DNA of 64,000 nt from Actinobacillus sp. (GTDB lineage: Bacteria > Pseudomonadota > Gammaproteobacteria > Enterobacterales > Pasteurellaceae), in the NCBI GenBank assembly GCA_020026055.1, contig JAHHRA010000001.1, positions 1-64,000 on the forward strand. Reading direction: 5' to 3'. Under the pieces are notes generated by a model. It was not told where the DNA came from and did no database searches. It saw only the letters and a program-made list of their open reading frames with translations. Position 1 is the first letter of the stretch. Each line of letters starts with the position of its first letter. Below, one piece after another: positions 9,098 through 17,558 of this stretch. The position numbers were made by a program, and so were the translations under genes.

Positions 9098-10582
9098 ATG
9101 AAAACAGAACCTACTTGTATTGTTATTTTCGGCGCTTCTGGCGATTTGACATACCGAAAATTAATTCCAGCACTTTTTAATCTTTATCGACTTGGACGTT
9201 TAGATGAACATTTTTCGGTATTAGGAGTAGCACGTACGAAACTAGAAAATGAAAGTTTCCGAGCTAAAATGCGTGATGTTCTTATAAAAACTGAAAAAGC
9301 AGACGGCGAGATTTTAGAAAATTTTTGTCAACATCTTTACTACCAAGCTATTAATACTTCCGATAGCCAAGATTATGCTAAACTCGTTCCGATCCTTGAT
9401 AAATTACACCAGACTTACACAACACTAGGTAATACGCTTTATTACCTTTCTACACCACCAAGCCTTTATGGCATCATTCCTGAGTGCCTTGCTGCACACC
9501 ATCTCAATTCAGAAAAACAAGGTTGGAAACGAATTATCATTGAAAAACCATTTGGTTATGATATGGCAAGTGCAAAAGCTCTTGACATTCAGATTCACCG
9601 TTTCTTTGAAGAACATCAGATTTATCGTATTGACCATTATCTCGGAAAAGAAACCGTACAAAATCTATTAGTATTGCGTTTTTCTAACGGACTTTTTGAA
9701 CCACTTTGGAATCATAATTTTATTGATTATATTGAAATTACAGGGGCAGAAACACTAGGCGTAGAAGAGCGTGGTGGTTATTACGATGGCTCTGGGGCTG
9801 TACGTGATATGTTCCAAAATCATTTACTCCAAGTATTAGCTTTAGTCGCGATGGAACCTCCTGCTATTATCAATGCAGATTCAATGCGTGATGAAGTTGC
9901 TAAAGTTCTACATTGCTTACATCCGTTAAATGAAGAAGAATTACAAGATAATGTAGTATTAGGTCAATATACTGCAGGTAAAATCGAGGGACACGAACTA
10001 AAAGGATATCGCCAAGAAAACAGTGTACCTCCTGATTCAATGACAGAAACTTATATGGCATTACTGGTGCAAATTAATAACTGGCGTTGGTCAGGCGTGC
10101 CTTTCTACGTGCGTACAGGTAAACGTTTACCTACAAGAGTTACTGAAGTCGTTATTCACTTTAAAAAAACACCGCATCCTGTTTTTAGTCCCAATGCACC
10201 TGAGAATAAACTTATTATTCGCATTCAACCAGATGAAGGAATTTCAATGCATTTTGGTCTAAAAAAACCAGGTGCAGGCTTCGAAGCCAAAGAAGTATCA
10301 ATGGATTTTCGTTATGCTGACTTAGCTCAACCTAGTTTATTAACTTCTTATGATCGTTTGTTGCTAGATGCTATTCGTGGTGATGCAACACTTTTTGCAC
10401 GCACTGACACTGTACACGCTTGCTGGAAATACGTCCAACCTATTTTAAATTATAAAGCTAACGGTGGACATATTTATGATTACGAAGCAGGAACTTGGGG
10501 ACCTACTGCTGCTGATAAGCTCATCGCACGTAATGGGCGCGTATGGGAACGCCCAACAGGTAAAATGGTTAAAAAACATTAA
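9098..10582 (+). CDS. zwf: Glucose-6-phosphate 1-dehydrogenase
   Basis: This 494-residue enzyme oxidises glucose-6-phosphate to 6-phosphogluconolactone with NADP, opening the oxidative pentose phosphate pathway. The nucleotide-binding motif GASGDLTYRKL is at residues 11-21 and the active-site motif RIDHYLGKE is intact near residue 178. Length is normal. It is the first of three adjacent genes, zwf-pgl-gnd, which together run glucose-6-phosphate to ribulose-5-phosphate with two NADPH formed. The gap to pgl is only 10 bp, which argues for one transcript. Confidence 0.98.
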   Translation: MKTEPTCIVIFGASGDLTYRKLIPALFNLYRLGRLDEHFSVLGVARTKLENESFRAKMRDVLIKTEKADGEILENFCQHLYYQAINTSDSQDYAKLVPILDKLHQTYTTLGNTLYYLSTPPSLYGIIPECLAAHHLNSEKQGWKRIIIEKPFGYDMASAKALDIQIHRFFEEHQIYRIDHYLGKETVQNLLVLRFSNGLFEPLWNHNFIDYIEITGAETLGVEERGGYYDGSGAVRDMFQNHLLQVLALVAMEPPAIINADSMRDEVAKVLHCLHPLNEEELQDNVVLGQYTAGKIEGHELKGYRQENSVPPDSMTETYMALLVQINNWRWSGVPFYVRTGKRLPTRVTEVVIHFKKTPHPVFSPNAPENKLIIRIQPDEGISMHFGLKKPGAGFEAKEVSMDFRYADLAQPSLLTSYDRLLLDAIRGDATLFARTDTVHACWKYVQPILNYKANGGHIYDYEAGTWGPTAADKLIARNGRVWERPTGKMVKKH

Positions 10583-10592
10583 GGAAAGAATT

Positions 10593-11321
10593 ATGCTCGA
10601 AAATGTTACTATTTTCCCGACTGCTCAAGCAGCAGTGAATATGATTGCTAATGAATTCTTAAATTACAGCTTACAAAACCGTCCTGTCCATATTTCTCTT
10701 TCAGGAGGCAGTACGCCTAAGCAATTATTTAAGACATTAGCAACTTCACCTTTAAGTACAACAATTCATTGGAAAAACTTGCATTTCTGGTGGGGTGATG
10801 AACGCATGGTGAGTCCCGATGATCCTGAAAGCAATTATGGAGAGGCTCAAAAATTACTTTTCGATCATATTACTCTCCCCATACAAAATATTCATCGTAT
10901 ACGGGGAGAAGCCCATCACCAACAAGAACATGATCGTTTTGAAAAAGAGATCCGTAAATTTGTACCCCATTGTTGTTTCGATTGGATTATTTTAGGTATG
11001 GGGGATGATGGTCATACCGCTTCCCTTTTCCCAGGGCAAACAAATTTTGAAGACGAAGCACTTGCTTGTCTTGTTCAACATCCACAAACAGGGCAATGGC
11101 GTCTCTCTAAAACAGCAAGATTGTTATCTCTCGCAAAACGAATTACATTTTTAGTAACAGGTGAAAAAAAAGCTAAAATTCTTACTGAGATTGCTAATCA
11201 AGATCTCAAAGCAAAAGCATATCCAGCAGCAAAAATCCGTAGCCACAACGGTAAAACAGAATGGTATCTTGATAAAGTTGCTGCTTCTGGTTTAACAAAT
11301 ATTGAATTAACTGAAATTTAA
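10593..11321 (+). CDS. pgl: 6-Phosphogluconolactonase
   Basis: The 242-residue product hydrolyses 6-phosphogluconolactone. Motifs of the Pgl/DevB family are present: SLSGGSTPK, WWGDER and LGMGDDGHTASLFPG. The ATG at 10593 is chosen because it follows AAGGA closely and sits just after the zwf stop. The open frame extends upstream into zwf, but that extra sequence does not resemble the family. gnd follows 21 bp later. Confidence 0.97.
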   Translation: MLENVTIFPTAQAAVNMIANEFLNYSLQNRPVHISLSGGSTPKQLFKTLATSPLSTTIHWKNLHFWWGDERMVSPDDPESNYGEAQKLLFDHITLPIQNIHRIRGEAHHQQEHDRFEKEIRKFVPHCCFDWIILGMGDDGHTASLFPGQTNFEDEALACLVQHPQTGQWRLSKTARLLSLAKRITFLVTGEKKAKILTEIANQDLKAKAYPAAKIRSHNGKTEWYLDKVAASGLTNIELTEI

Positions 11322-11342
11322 CTATCAACTTAGGAGAAAATT

Positions 11343-12803
11343 ATGAATACCAAACAAGGGGATATCGGTGTTATCGGACTTGCGGTAATGGGGCAAAACC
11401 TTATTTTAAATATGGCTGATCACGGCTTTACAGTTGTAGCTTATAACCGTACTACCAGCAAAGTAAGCGAATTTTTAGAAGGTGCGGCTAAAAATAATAC
11501 ACATATTATCGGTGCTTATTCTTTGGAAGATTTAGTCAGCAAACTTAATGCTCCACGTAAAATTATGTTGATGGTGCGTGCTGGTGAAGTAGTCGATCAA
11601 TTTATTAATGCCTTAGTGCCCCTTTTAGATAAAGGAGACATTATTATTGATGGAGGAAATTCAAATTATCCTGATACTAACCGTCGAGTAAAAGAACTAG
11701 CTGAAAAAGGTATTTGTTTTATCGGTGCAGGCGTATCTGGTGGTGAAGAAGGGGCTCGTCGAGGTCCGTCTATTATGCCTGGAGGTAATCCTATAGCTTG
11801 GCAATATGTAAAACCTATCTTGCAAGCGATCTCTGCTAAAACAAAAGGAGGTGAACCTTGTTGTGACTGGGTAGGTAATGAAGGTGCAGGTCATTTTGTC
11901 AAAATGGTACATAACGGCATTGAATATGGTGATATGCAACTCATCTGTGAAGCATACCAATTTATGAAAGAAGGTTTGAACTTAAGTTACGAAGAAATGC
12001 AACGCATTTTCAAAGAATGGCAGAAAACTGAACTAGATAGCTATTTGATTGAAATTACAGCGGATATTCTTGGCTATAAAGATAAAGATGGCTCACCACT
12101 AGTTGAAAAAATTCTTGATACTGCAGGGCAAAAAGGAACGGGTAAATGGACAGGTATTAATGCTTTAGACTTTGGTGTTCCACTTACACTTATCACTGAA
12201 GCAGTTTTTGCACGTTGTGTTTCAGCATTAAAAGAGCAACGTGTTGTGATGACAAAATGCTTTGATAAGCAAATCACTCCAATCGAAGGTGAGAAAACGC
12301 AATGGATCAACGCACTACGCAATGCTCTACTTGCCTCTAAAATTATTTCTTACGCACAAGGTTTTATGTTAATTCGTGAAGCATCAGAAACTTTTAATTG
12401 GAATATCGATTATGGAGCAACAGCACTTTTATGGCGAGAAGGCTGCATCATCCGTTCAGCATTTTTAGGTAATATTCGCGACGCATACGCACGAGATCCA
12501 AAACTGATATTTTTAGGTGTTGATCCTTATTTTCGCACAATTCTAGAAAATGCAATGAAGGACTGGCGTAAGATCGTCGCCAAATCGTTCGAAATAGGAT
12601 TACCTATGCCTTGTATGGCATCTGCACTTACTTTCTTAGATAGCTATACTACTACTCAACTTCCTGCTAATTTACTACAGGCTCAACGAGACTACTTCGG
12701 TGCTCATACTTACGAACGCACTGATAAGGCTCGTGGTCAATTCTTTCACACAAATTGGACAGGACACGGTGGGGATACTGCGTCAACAACATATGATGTT
12801 TGA
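11343..12803 (+). CDS. gnd: 6-Phosphogluconate dehydrogenase, decarboxylating
   Basis: The 486-residue enzyme converts 6-phosphogluconate to ribulose-5-phosphate and CO2 with NADP. Visible motifs are the Rossmann start GVIGLAVMGQNL, IDGGNSNYPDT, GVSGGEEGARRGPSIMPGG and the catalytic KMVHNGIEYGDMQ. Length matches the family. It closes the zwf-pgl-gnd cluster and has a clear AGGAG site. The stop is followed at once by a half-copy of the intergenic palindrome (12808) and then by long hairpins. Confidence 0.98.
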   Translation: MNTKQGDIGVIGLAVMGQNLILNMADHGFTVVAYNRTTSKVSEFLEGAAKNNTHIIGAYSLEDLVSKLNAPRKIMLMVRAGEVVDQFINALVPLLDKGDIIIDGGNSNYPDTNRRVKELAEKGICFIGAGVSGGEEGARRGPSIMPGGNPIAWQYVKPILQAISAKTKGGEPCCDWVGNEGAGHFVKMVHNGIEYGDMQLICEAYQFMKEGLNLSYEEMQRIFKEWQKTELDSYLIEITADILGYKDKDGSPLVEKILDTAGQKGTGKWTGINALDFGVPLTLITEAVFARCVSALKEQRVVMTKCFDKQITPIEGEKTQWINALRNALLASKIISYAQGFMLIREASETFNWNIDYGATALLWREGCIIRSAFLGNIRDAYARDPKLIFLGVDPYFRTILENAMKDWRKIVAKSFEIGLPMPCMASALTFLDSYTTTQLPANLLQAQRDYFGAHTYERTDKARGQFFHTNWTGHGGDTASTTYDV

Positions 12804-12807
12804 TATC

Positions 12808-12835
12808 ACGCCAGCAAATTCGTAAAATTTTTCCA
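12808..12835. repeat. Half-copy of the intergenic palindrome after gnd
   Basis: ACGCCAGCAAATTCGTAAAA plus TTTTTCC matches the left arm and centre of the palindrome family. The right arm has been lost or replaced. It starts 5 bp after the gnd stop codon. Confidence 0.4.
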
Positions 12836-12870
12836 AAGAAAAACTGTAATTTTTTGTAGCTCTACAAAGC

Positions 12871-12900
12871 ATGCACAAAACGCTTTTGTGTTTTGTGCAT
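12871..12900 (+). terminator. Hairpin after gnd
   Basis: An 11-bp perfect inverted repeat (ATGCACAAAAC, GTTTTGTGCAT) with an 8-base loop lies 68 bp after gnd. The following bases (AATTTGC) are only weakly T-rich, so it may be a weak terminator or a 3-prime stabilising hairpin. Confidence 0.5.
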
Positions 12901-12920
12901 AATTTGCAAGTTATGAATTT

Positions 12921-12964
12921 GCTTAATGTTACTATTTCGCATAAGCAAAGAAATAACATTAAGC
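12921..12964 (-). terminator. Hairpin just after znuB
   Basis: Long inverted repeat: GCTTAATGTTA plus ATTTC on the left pairs with GAAAT plus AACATTAAGC on the right, around an A/T-rich loop, with one small bulge. It begins 2 bp beyond the znuB stop on the minus strand. No strong T-run follows, so termination efficiency is uncertain. Confidence 0.5.
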
Positions 12965-12965
12965 A

Positions 12966-13751
12966 TTAGTTTGGTTCTTTTTTGAAAAGACTTAAAACAA
13001 ATAGTCCAGCAGCCCCAATCACAACAGAAGGACCCGCGGGAGTGTCATAAAATAAAGAAAGAAGCAAACCTAAACACACTGCGAGCATACTGAAAATGAT
13101 ACCAACGAAAACCATAGATTCTGGCGTTCGAACAAAACGGCGAGCACAAGCAGCAGGGATAATCAATAACGAAGTGATAATCAACGCTCCAACAAACTTC
13201 ATACTTAGTGCAATTGTAAACGCTGTTAAAATCATCAATAGTAATCGCATTTTTTGCACATTTACACCTTCAATCTGAGCCAATTCTGGACTGACTGTCA
13301 TTGATAACATCGGCTTCCAAAACCATATTAATGTGAGAAGAACGAACACAACGCCTCCCCCAACAAGGTAAACATCATCATAGTGCATTGCTAATAAATC
13401 ACCAAATAAGTAAATCATTAAATCGATGCGAACATTGTGTAACAAAGCAACTGTGACTACACCAAGTGATAGGCTACTATGAGCAATAATCCCTAATAGA
13501 GTATCTGCCGAGAAAGTCGTACGTTCTTCAAGCCAAACCATTACTACAGCCAATGCGAGAGTAAGTATTAAAATAGCAAAATAAGGACTAATGTCTAAAA
13601 AAATCCCTAGAGCGACTCCAAAAATAGCAGAATGAGATAAAGTGTCACCAAAATATGCCATTTTACGCCAAACAACAAAAGCCCCTAATGGAGCAGTAAT
13701 TAATGATAATAAAAGTCCTGTCAATAAAGCGGGTAAAAGAATTTCTAACAT
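12966..13751 (-). CDS. znuB: Zinc ABC transporter permease ZnuB
   Basis: The 261-residue protein has about eight hydrophobic segments and the ABC-3 family pattern (WRKMAYFGDTLSHSAIFGVAL at 28-48, and the GALIITSLLIIPAACARR segment). It would form the membrane channel of the high-affinity zinc importer with ZnuC. The gene starts 9 bp after znuC ends, so the two are co-transcribed. The periplasmic binding protein znuA is not here, as in H. influenzae, where it lies elsewhere. Confidence 0.95.
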   Translation of the reverse strand: MLEILLPALLTGLLLSLITAPLGAFVVWRKMAYFGDTLSHSAIFGVALGIFLDISPYFAILILTLALAVVMVWLEERTTFSADTLLGIIAHSSLSLGVVTVALLHNVRIDLMIYLFGDLLAMHYDDVYLVGGGVVFVLLTLIWFWKPMLSMTVSPELAQIEGVNVQKMRLLLMILTAFTIALSMKFVGALIITSLLIIPAACARRFVRTPESMVFVGIIFSMLAVCLGLLLSLFYDTPAGPSVVIGAAGLFVLSLFKKEPN

Positions 13752-13760
13752 CTTTTTGTC

Positions 13761-14579
13761 CTATTCTTCAATGTGAAGAATGTGCGAAATACAACATTCG
13801 TTTTCCTTTTTTTTATTGTGACAGACATCACCATGCATATTATGATGATGATTGTGATGATGTGTATACAAAGCGATATTCTTAGCAAAAGAATCGCCAA
13901 AAAAATATTTAAATTTAGGATCATTAGATATGATTTCTGGCGTACCTTGGCAGCAAATATGTTGATTTACACACAACACTTCATTTGTATCCGCCATTAC
14001 AATATGTAAATCATGCGAAACCATTAAAATAGTACAATTTAATTTACGTTGCATCGTATTTATAAGTTGATAAAGTTCGGATTGTCCATTAATATCTACT
14101 CCTTGTGTTGGCTCATCGAGTACTAGCAAGTTAGGTTTATTTAAGATAGCACGTGCAATTAATACTCTTTGCATTTCACCGCCAGATAATTTATGCAGGC
14201 TATTATGTTTTAAATGTGTAATTGAGAGCAGTTCTGCCGTTTCGCGAATTGCTTCTTCTGTTACAGCTTGACTTAAAGCAAGAAACTTAGCAACAGTAAG
14301 AGGCAGGGTATGATCAAGATAGATTTTTTGTGGAACATATCCAATACGAAGATTTTTACTATAAATTACTTCGCCAGTTGTTGGCGGAATAAGTTTGAGT
14401 AAAACTTTAAGCAAAGTAGATTTACCTCCGCCATTTGGACCAACTATTGTAATAATTGATTGCGGATAAAGGCAAAAATTGATATTTTGTAGCACTCTAT
14501 GATGAGCAAAAGTTACACTGATATTCTTTAACTCAATTAAAGGCTTTCGTTTCGTTTTATCAAACATTTTTTGTAACAC
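13761..14579 (-). CDS. znuC: Zinc ABC transporter ATP-binding protein ZnuC
   Basis: The 272-residue ATPase shows the Walker A motif VGPNGGGKST, the signature LSGGEMQRV and the Walker B region LLVLDEPTQGVD. It powers zinc uptake through ZnuB. The C-terminal 35 residues are rich in histidine and cysteine (THHHNHHHNMHGDVCH, then CC), a likely metal-binding tail in the cytoplasm. It diverges from the mepM-like gene across a 115-bp spacer, where Zur control might be expected; I could not recognise a convincing Zur box there. Confidence 0.95.
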   Translation of the reverse strand: MLQKMFDKTKRKPLIELKNISVTFAHHRVLQNINFCLYPQSIITIVGPNGGGKSTLLKVLLKLIPPTTGEVIYSKNLRIGYVPQKIYLDHTLPLTVAKFLALSQAVTEEAIRETAELLSITHLKHNSLHKLSGGEMQRVLIARAILNKPNLLVLDEPTQGVDINGQSELYQLINTMQRKLNCTILMVSHDLHIVMADTNEVLCVNQHICCQGTPEIISNDPKFKYFFGDSFAKNIALYTHHHNHHHNMHGDVCHNKKKENECCISHILHIEE

Positions 14580-14694
14580 TAAAAAATAATTAAAATAACT
14601 TATTTAAGTTACTTTAGCAATCATTGAATTCTAACGCTTCTTTAATGATTATTAATAGAATTAATAGTATTGATTCTCAATCAGGTTTAAATTT

Positions 14695-16074
14695 ATGGAA
14701 TTTTCCTCAAAAAAAATAAAACATATAGTATGGGCTTTCATTGCTGCTATCATTTTATTAATAGCAAGTATCGTATTTTATAATACTTATGGTGTAAAAA
14801 AATTAACAGACAATAAAGTTTCTCAGACCCTTTCTTCAAATAATGAAATTTCTGAAGGCGATGGTCTTTCAGTTGATGATATTGATGGCAAAGATGACGA
14901 AGTTGATCAAATAGAAGACGTTGGTGATTCTACTGCTGAAGATTTACCTGAAGATGTAAAAACAGCAATTAATAACTTAGTTGACGCAACAAATCAAGCA
15001 CGTCAAATCACAGAACAATTTGTGTATACTGTTCAAAAGGGTGATACGCTTTCGAAAATTTTAAACGATTCAAATCTAAATGAGCGTGTTGGACACCAAC
15101 TCATTAAACAATTCCCTGAATTTGAAACGCAATTACATCCAGGTCAAAAAATTTATTGGACATTAAATAATGACGGTAATTTAATGTACTTAAACTGGTT
15201 CCCATCTGCACGCGAAGAACGCATTTATATTCGTAATCCAGACAATACTTTTACTGCTCAGATAATTAAACAAGAAGGAAAATGGGAAACACAAATTCTA
15301 CACGGCAATATAACTCATTCATTCGTGAAAAGTTTCCAAGATCTTGAATTAGATAACGCTGTGGCAAACCAAGCTTCTAATGCATTACAATGGCAAACTA
15401 ATATGCGTCATTTACAAAAAGGAGATAAATTCACTATCAAAGTATCTCGTGAACTTATCAATAATAAGCCCACAGGAAGGGCAGAAGTGAAAGCTATTCA
15501 TTTACGTACTGGTAAATCTGATTTCTATGCCATTCAAGCGGAAGACGGTTTATTCTACGATGAAAATGGTAACTCAACAGGGAAGGGGTTTAACCGTTAC
15601 CCATTTAATTTTGTTCCTCGTATTTCATCGCCTTTTAACTTACATCGTCGTCATCCTCTCACAGGAGCACACCGCCCACACTATGGTGTAGACTTCGCAG
15701 TTCCAATGAAAACAAAAGTATTAGCACCCGCAGAAGGAGTCGTTACTAAAGTGGCTTACCAAGCTCATGGTGCGGGACGTTATATTGTAATTCGTCACAG
15801 TCGTAAATATCAAACTATCTATATGCATTTACATCGTACTCTCGTACAAGCAGGACAAAAAGTAAAACGAGGTCAAATAATTGCACTTTCTGGTAATTCT
15901 GGATTATCAACAGGACCACATTTACACTACGAATTTCGTATTAATGGGAATCCTTGGAATCCTATGTCTATAAAATTGCCTGCTATTACTAATCTGATGA
16001 CAGCTAAACAACGCTCACAGTTTCTTACTTTAGCGAATAAAGTAAAAAAGGAACTTGCAATTAAGAATGATTAA
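14695..16074 (+). CDS. mepM: LysM/M23 murein DD-endopeptidase (MepM-like)
   Basis: The 459-residue protein has one N-terminal membrane anchor (about residues 10-28), an acidic linker (residues 51-85), a LysM-type peptidoglycan-binding domain (FVYTVQKGDTLSKIL, about 107-155) and a C-terminal M23 domain. Zinc ligands are visible in HYGVDFAVP and GPHLHYEFR. Such enzymes cut D-Ala-mDAP crosslinks so that the cell wall can grow. Position next to znuCB is the same as in H. influenzae and E. coli (yebA-znuC-znuB); the enzyme needs zinc, which may explain the linkage. Confidence 0.92.
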   Translation: MEFSSKKIKHIVWAFIAAIILLIASIVFYNTYGVKKLTDNKVSQTLSSNNEISEGDGLSVDDIDGKDDEVDQIEDVGDSTAEDLPEDVKTAINNLVDATNQARQITEQFVYTVQKGDTLSKILNDSNLNERVGHQLIKQFPEFETQLHPGQKIYWTLNNDGNLMYLNWFPSAREERIYIRNPDNTFTAQIIKQEGKWETQILHGNITHSFVKSFQDLELDNAVANQASNALQWQTNMRHLQKGDKFTIKVSRELINNKPTGRAEVKAIHLRTGKSDFYAIQAEDGLFYDENGNSTGKGFNRYPFNFVPRISSPFNLHRRHPLTGAHRPHYGVDFAVPMKTKVLAPAEGVVTKVAYQAHGAGRYIVIRHSRKYQTIYMHLHRTLVQAGQKVKRGQIIALSGNSGLSTGPHLHYEFRINGNPWNPMSIKLPAITNLMTAKQRSQFLTLANKVKKELAIKND

Positions 16075-16199
16075 ATTTTTTAGAGTTTAACTTAAAAAGG
16101 TGAATAGTTTAGCAGACGTATCAAAATTTGAACGCTTTTCGTTATTAGATAGAACTAGACGTAAGTAAAGTTTGATTTTTGCACTTATGCAAAACAAGT

Positions 16200-16228
16200 C
16201 TTACTAAAACTCACTCCGTTTTAGTAAG
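16200..16228 (-). terminator. Hairpin between mepM and epmA
   Basis: An 11-bp perfect stem (CTTACTAAAAC, GTTTTAGTAAG, 7-base loop) lies 17 bp beyond the epmA stop and between two convergent genes. T-runs are weak on both sides, so it may act for either gene. Confidence 0.6.
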
Positions 16229-16244
16229 AGAAGAAAAACAATTT

Positions 16245-17303
16245 TTAGATTCGATCAATATCGAATGCCATTACTTCAGCAATACTTGATGCACCAAGTG
16301 CAATCATAAGTAATCGTTCTATACCTAGTGCCACTCCAGAACAATTCGGCATTCCAGCTTTTAATGCAGCTAAAAAATGCATATCAATTTCAAATATTGG
16401 TAACCCTAGACGTTTACGTTCTCGATTGTCTTCTTCAAAACGATGACGTTGTTCACGAAAATCCGTTAATTCAGTAAAACCATTTGCTAATTCCAATCCT
16501 TTATAATAAAACTCAAAACGTTCAGCAACACGAAGATCTTCAGAACTTAATTGAGCTAATGCTGCTTGTGAAGCAGGGAAATGGTAAACTGCTATTGGTT
16601 GTTTTTGTCCAATCTTTGGTTCAACTTGTGTACTAAATAAAAATTCTAATAGAGTGTCTCGATCTGCTTTTTCAGCGTCGATAAAATGATACATTTTTGC
16701 TTTTGCAATCAGTTCTGCTAACGAACAAGAAAGTGGATCTAACCCTACACATTCTTGGAAAATAGTTTGATAACTTACTGTTTCCGCAGGAGGACAGTCT
16801 AAAATTTCCTGCAATAAATCATCAACTTCATTAATAAGACGATACATATCAAAAAACGGACGATACCATTCGAGCATTGTAAATTCAGGATTATGCTTCT
16901 TGCCTGCTTCTTCATTCCGAAATACAGGGCAAATTTGGAAAATGGGTCCACTTCCTGAAGCAAGAAGTCGTTTCATATAATATTCAGGACTAGTCATTAA
17001 ATAAAGTTTTTTAGGAGTAGATTTATGTGGAGAATGGTATATAGTTTCAAAAGTTGTCAAATGTACGTCTGTTACACTATACGCATTTAAGACAGGTGTA
17101 GTAACTTCTAATAAGCCACGATCACGAAAAAATATTCGAATTTGCTCAATTATCTTAGCTCGTATAATCAAATTTTTAATCTGTGCACTTGGCTGCCAAG
17201 TTTGTTTTGTTAATTTCAATTTCTTATCTAATAAAATATCTCGTTTCATATTCTCTTCAATTGCTAACTCATCATAGTGATTTCTTGTCATTACATTACT
17301 CAT
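16245..17303 (-). CDS. epmA: Elongation factor P--(R)-beta-lysine ligase EpmA
   Basis: The product is a class II lysyl-tRNA-synthetase paralogue without the anticodon-binding domain, which attaches beta-lysine to EF-P. Motif 1 (RDRGLLEVTTPVLN), motif 2 (FRNEEAGKKHNPEFTMLEWYRP) and motif 3 (GVALGIERLLMIALG) are seen. The frame gives 352 residues, some 25-30 more than E. coli EpmA, which begins near the TWQPSAQIKNL segment. An internal ATG at 17249 (334 residues) follows a better ribosome-binding site, GAAGAGAAT, and may be the true start. The gene is divergent from frdA, as in H. influenzae. Confidence 0.93.
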   Translation of the reverse strand: MSNVMTRNHYDELAIEENMKRDILLDKKLKLTKQTWQPSAQIKNLIIRAKIIEQIRIFFRDRGLLEVTTPVLNAYSVTDVHLTTFETIYHSPHKSTPKKLYLMTSPEYYMKRLLASGSGPIFQICPVFRNEEAGKKHNPEFTMLEWYRPFFDMYRLINEVDDLLQEILDCPPAETVSYQTIFQECVGLDPLSCSLAELIAKAKMYHFIDAEKADRDTLLEFLFSTQVEPKIGQKQPIAVYHFPASQAALAQLSSEDLRVAERFEFYYKGLELANGFTELTDFREQRHRFEEDNRERKRLGLPIFEIDMHFLAALKAGMPNCSGVALGIERLLMIALGASSIAEVMAFDIDRI

Positions 17304-17378
17304 TTTTAAGCTTAAAAATTCGGCTTATTTTAGCATTATTTATGAGTGCTATAAATTAAAATATCTGAAAAAAGATAT

Positions 17379-17395
17379 TTGATAATTATTATCAA
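17379..17395. promoter_or_regulatory. Candidate Fur box in the epmA-frdA spacer
   Basis: TTGATAATTATTATCAA is a perfect palindrome whose core TGATAAT-T-ATTATCA matches the classical Fur 7-1-7 inverted repeat exactly. It lies about 180 bp upstream of frdA and 76 bp upstream of epmA. Confidence 0.5.
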
Positions 17396-17433
17396 TAACT
17401 TCTTGAATTAACATATTTTTTTCTTAAAAAAAC

Positions 17434-17449
17434 TTTGAAGTAGATCACA
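17434..17449 (+). promoter_or_regulatory. Candidate CRP site upstream of frdA
   Basis: TTTGA-AGTAGA-TCACA matches the CRP consensus TGTGA-N6-TCACA with one mismatch, in an AT-rich setting 110 bp upstream of frdA. Confidence 0.4.
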
Positions 17450-17558
17450 ATTTTAAGATATTGCGATTATCAGAATATGTCAAAAATGGCAGAATGTTTC
17501 CGCTTAAAAAGCTTTTTACTGTTATCAATAATCATATTTATTTCTGGGGAGAAATACT

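Noticed and set aside
13773..14009. Plus-strand open frame rich in methionine and isoleucine
   Set aside because: It is the complement of the histidine-rich znuC tail, so the odd composition comes from that gene.
14580..14694. A Zur box between znuC and mepM
   Set aside because: The spacer has AT-rich near-repeats (ATTAATAG motifs), but none matches a Zur palindrome well enough to call.
17379..17395. Reading TTGATAATTATTATCAA as an FNR site for frd
   Set aside because: The half-sites are separated by 7 bases instead of 4, so it fits the Fur pattern better.
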